From: Prorocentrum cordatum
Lineage: Eukaryota > Sar > Dinophyceae > Prorocentrales > Prorocentraceae
Reading direction: 5' to 3'
Length of the DNA stretch: 62,949 bases
Assembly: GCA_963575745.1 (NCBI GenBank)
Contig: CAUYUJ010001707.1
Span: 35,001-97,949, forward strand
Shown here: in pieces, positions 62,346-62,949 of the stretch
Position numbering within the stretch: position 1 is the stretch's first letter
How the letters are laid out: every line of letters begins with the position of its first letter
Program-made: the position numbers and the translations under genes
The notes under the pieces: model-generated
Told to the model about the DNA's origin: nothing
The model's input: only the letters and a program-made list of their open reading frames with translations
The model's database searches: none

Positions 62346-62949
62346 GAGACATCTGCCCCGCCCGCTGAACTCCTGGGAGCGGCACGAGCGAGACTTGGAG
62401 GCGAGCTGGGGGGGCACCGCCTCGCGGCGCCAGAGCCTCCCGCCGACCGCGCCGCCGTCGAGCGGGGAGGGGCTCTGCCAGAGCAGCCAGCTTCCAGCGC
62501 GTCCCAGGGCGGCCACAGCCCTGTGGAGCGAGCCCCCTGCGACCACAATCCTGGGACTGACAAGCCCGAGGCGACTGCAGTCCCGGGGACGCGCCCCCAG
62601 AAACTGCAGGGAATCCTGGAGGAAAGGGGCCCAGGGAGACACGAGCAAAGAGGACACACCTTCGGGGATTCCCCATATCTTTCCAGATGCCTTGCATGCT
62701 CGTCCTCCCCCCCACTTCCCATAGTCTCCCGCGTGCTCCTGGAATTCGACGTTTCCCTGTGTCCGTGTCTATACGTCCCTCCTCACCAAGATCGGCACCG
62801 AGACCAGGCGACGCAAATTTCGGGGATGGACACAACCCCCTTTAGCAGGACGTGGTTTCCCTGAAAACGGCCTCGGGCCCAAACCTGGCGGGCGCAGGCC
62901 TGGCAAACGACGCCCCTCGAGAACCGAAAACGGACAGGTCGCGAACCGA
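62346..62949. other. Unassigned sequence to window edge
   Basis: GC-rich complex sequence; no recognised domain on either strand. Confidence 0.4.

Overview
The window is nuclear DNA of a dinoflagellate. The strongest sign is a relict dinoflagellate spliced leader (20 of 22 bases match) at 18800-18779, minus strand, 79 bases upstream of a real gene. The GC-rich coding sequence, GC-AG introns with AG|G junctions and the retroelement types agree with this. The species cannot be named from the sequence. About two thirds of the window is simple or tandem repeat (CAT, CCT/AGG, GTC, TAC, ATAGC, several minisatellites), so most long open frames are repeat translations.

Layout. 1-8690: microsatellites, a phased NNT repeat, an 86/66-bp minisatellite and the first copy of an 83-bp-subrepeat family. 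9069-18800 (minus): one split gene for a GRAM plus TLDc protein (OXR1/NCOA7/TLDC type). I assembled it by eye from seven exons; its introns hold terminal-inverted-repeat (TIR) elements, and one has a 9-bp target duplication that supplies both splice sites. 18830-28370: repeat copies B and C, fold-back and MITE-like elements, a hypothetical acidic-tail coding exon (25112-about 26130) and a 1-kb segmental duplication. 28377-37885 (minus): a complete Ty1/copia retrotransposon with identical 199-bp LTRs and an unbroken polyprotein frame of about 3,057 codons (Gag, zinc knuckle, protease, C5-methyltransferase-like domain, integrase, RT, RNase H), plus a second overlapping frame. 37886-43344: minisatellite with a 200-bp MITE, then CAT and CCT arrays. 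43345-48141 (plus): a Penelope-like retroelement with an N-terminal GIY-YIG nuclease before the RT, flanked by identical 140-bp direct repeats and sitting inside a CAT microsatellite. 48142-62949: more microsatellites, repeat copy D, two oppositely oriented minisatellite arrays around a 77-bp satellite, and a frame-broken minus-strand coding relic (55870-60150).

How it fits together. The TLDc gene appears to have passed through a trans-spliced mRNA (it carries the leader) and then acquired introns, at least one of them from a DNA-transposon-like element whose relatives lie elsewhere in the window. The two retroelements show different target habits: the Penelope-like element lies in a CAT array, the copia element in non-microsatellite DNA. 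All gene models are by eye; splice sites without a conserved-domain check are marked as uncertain.
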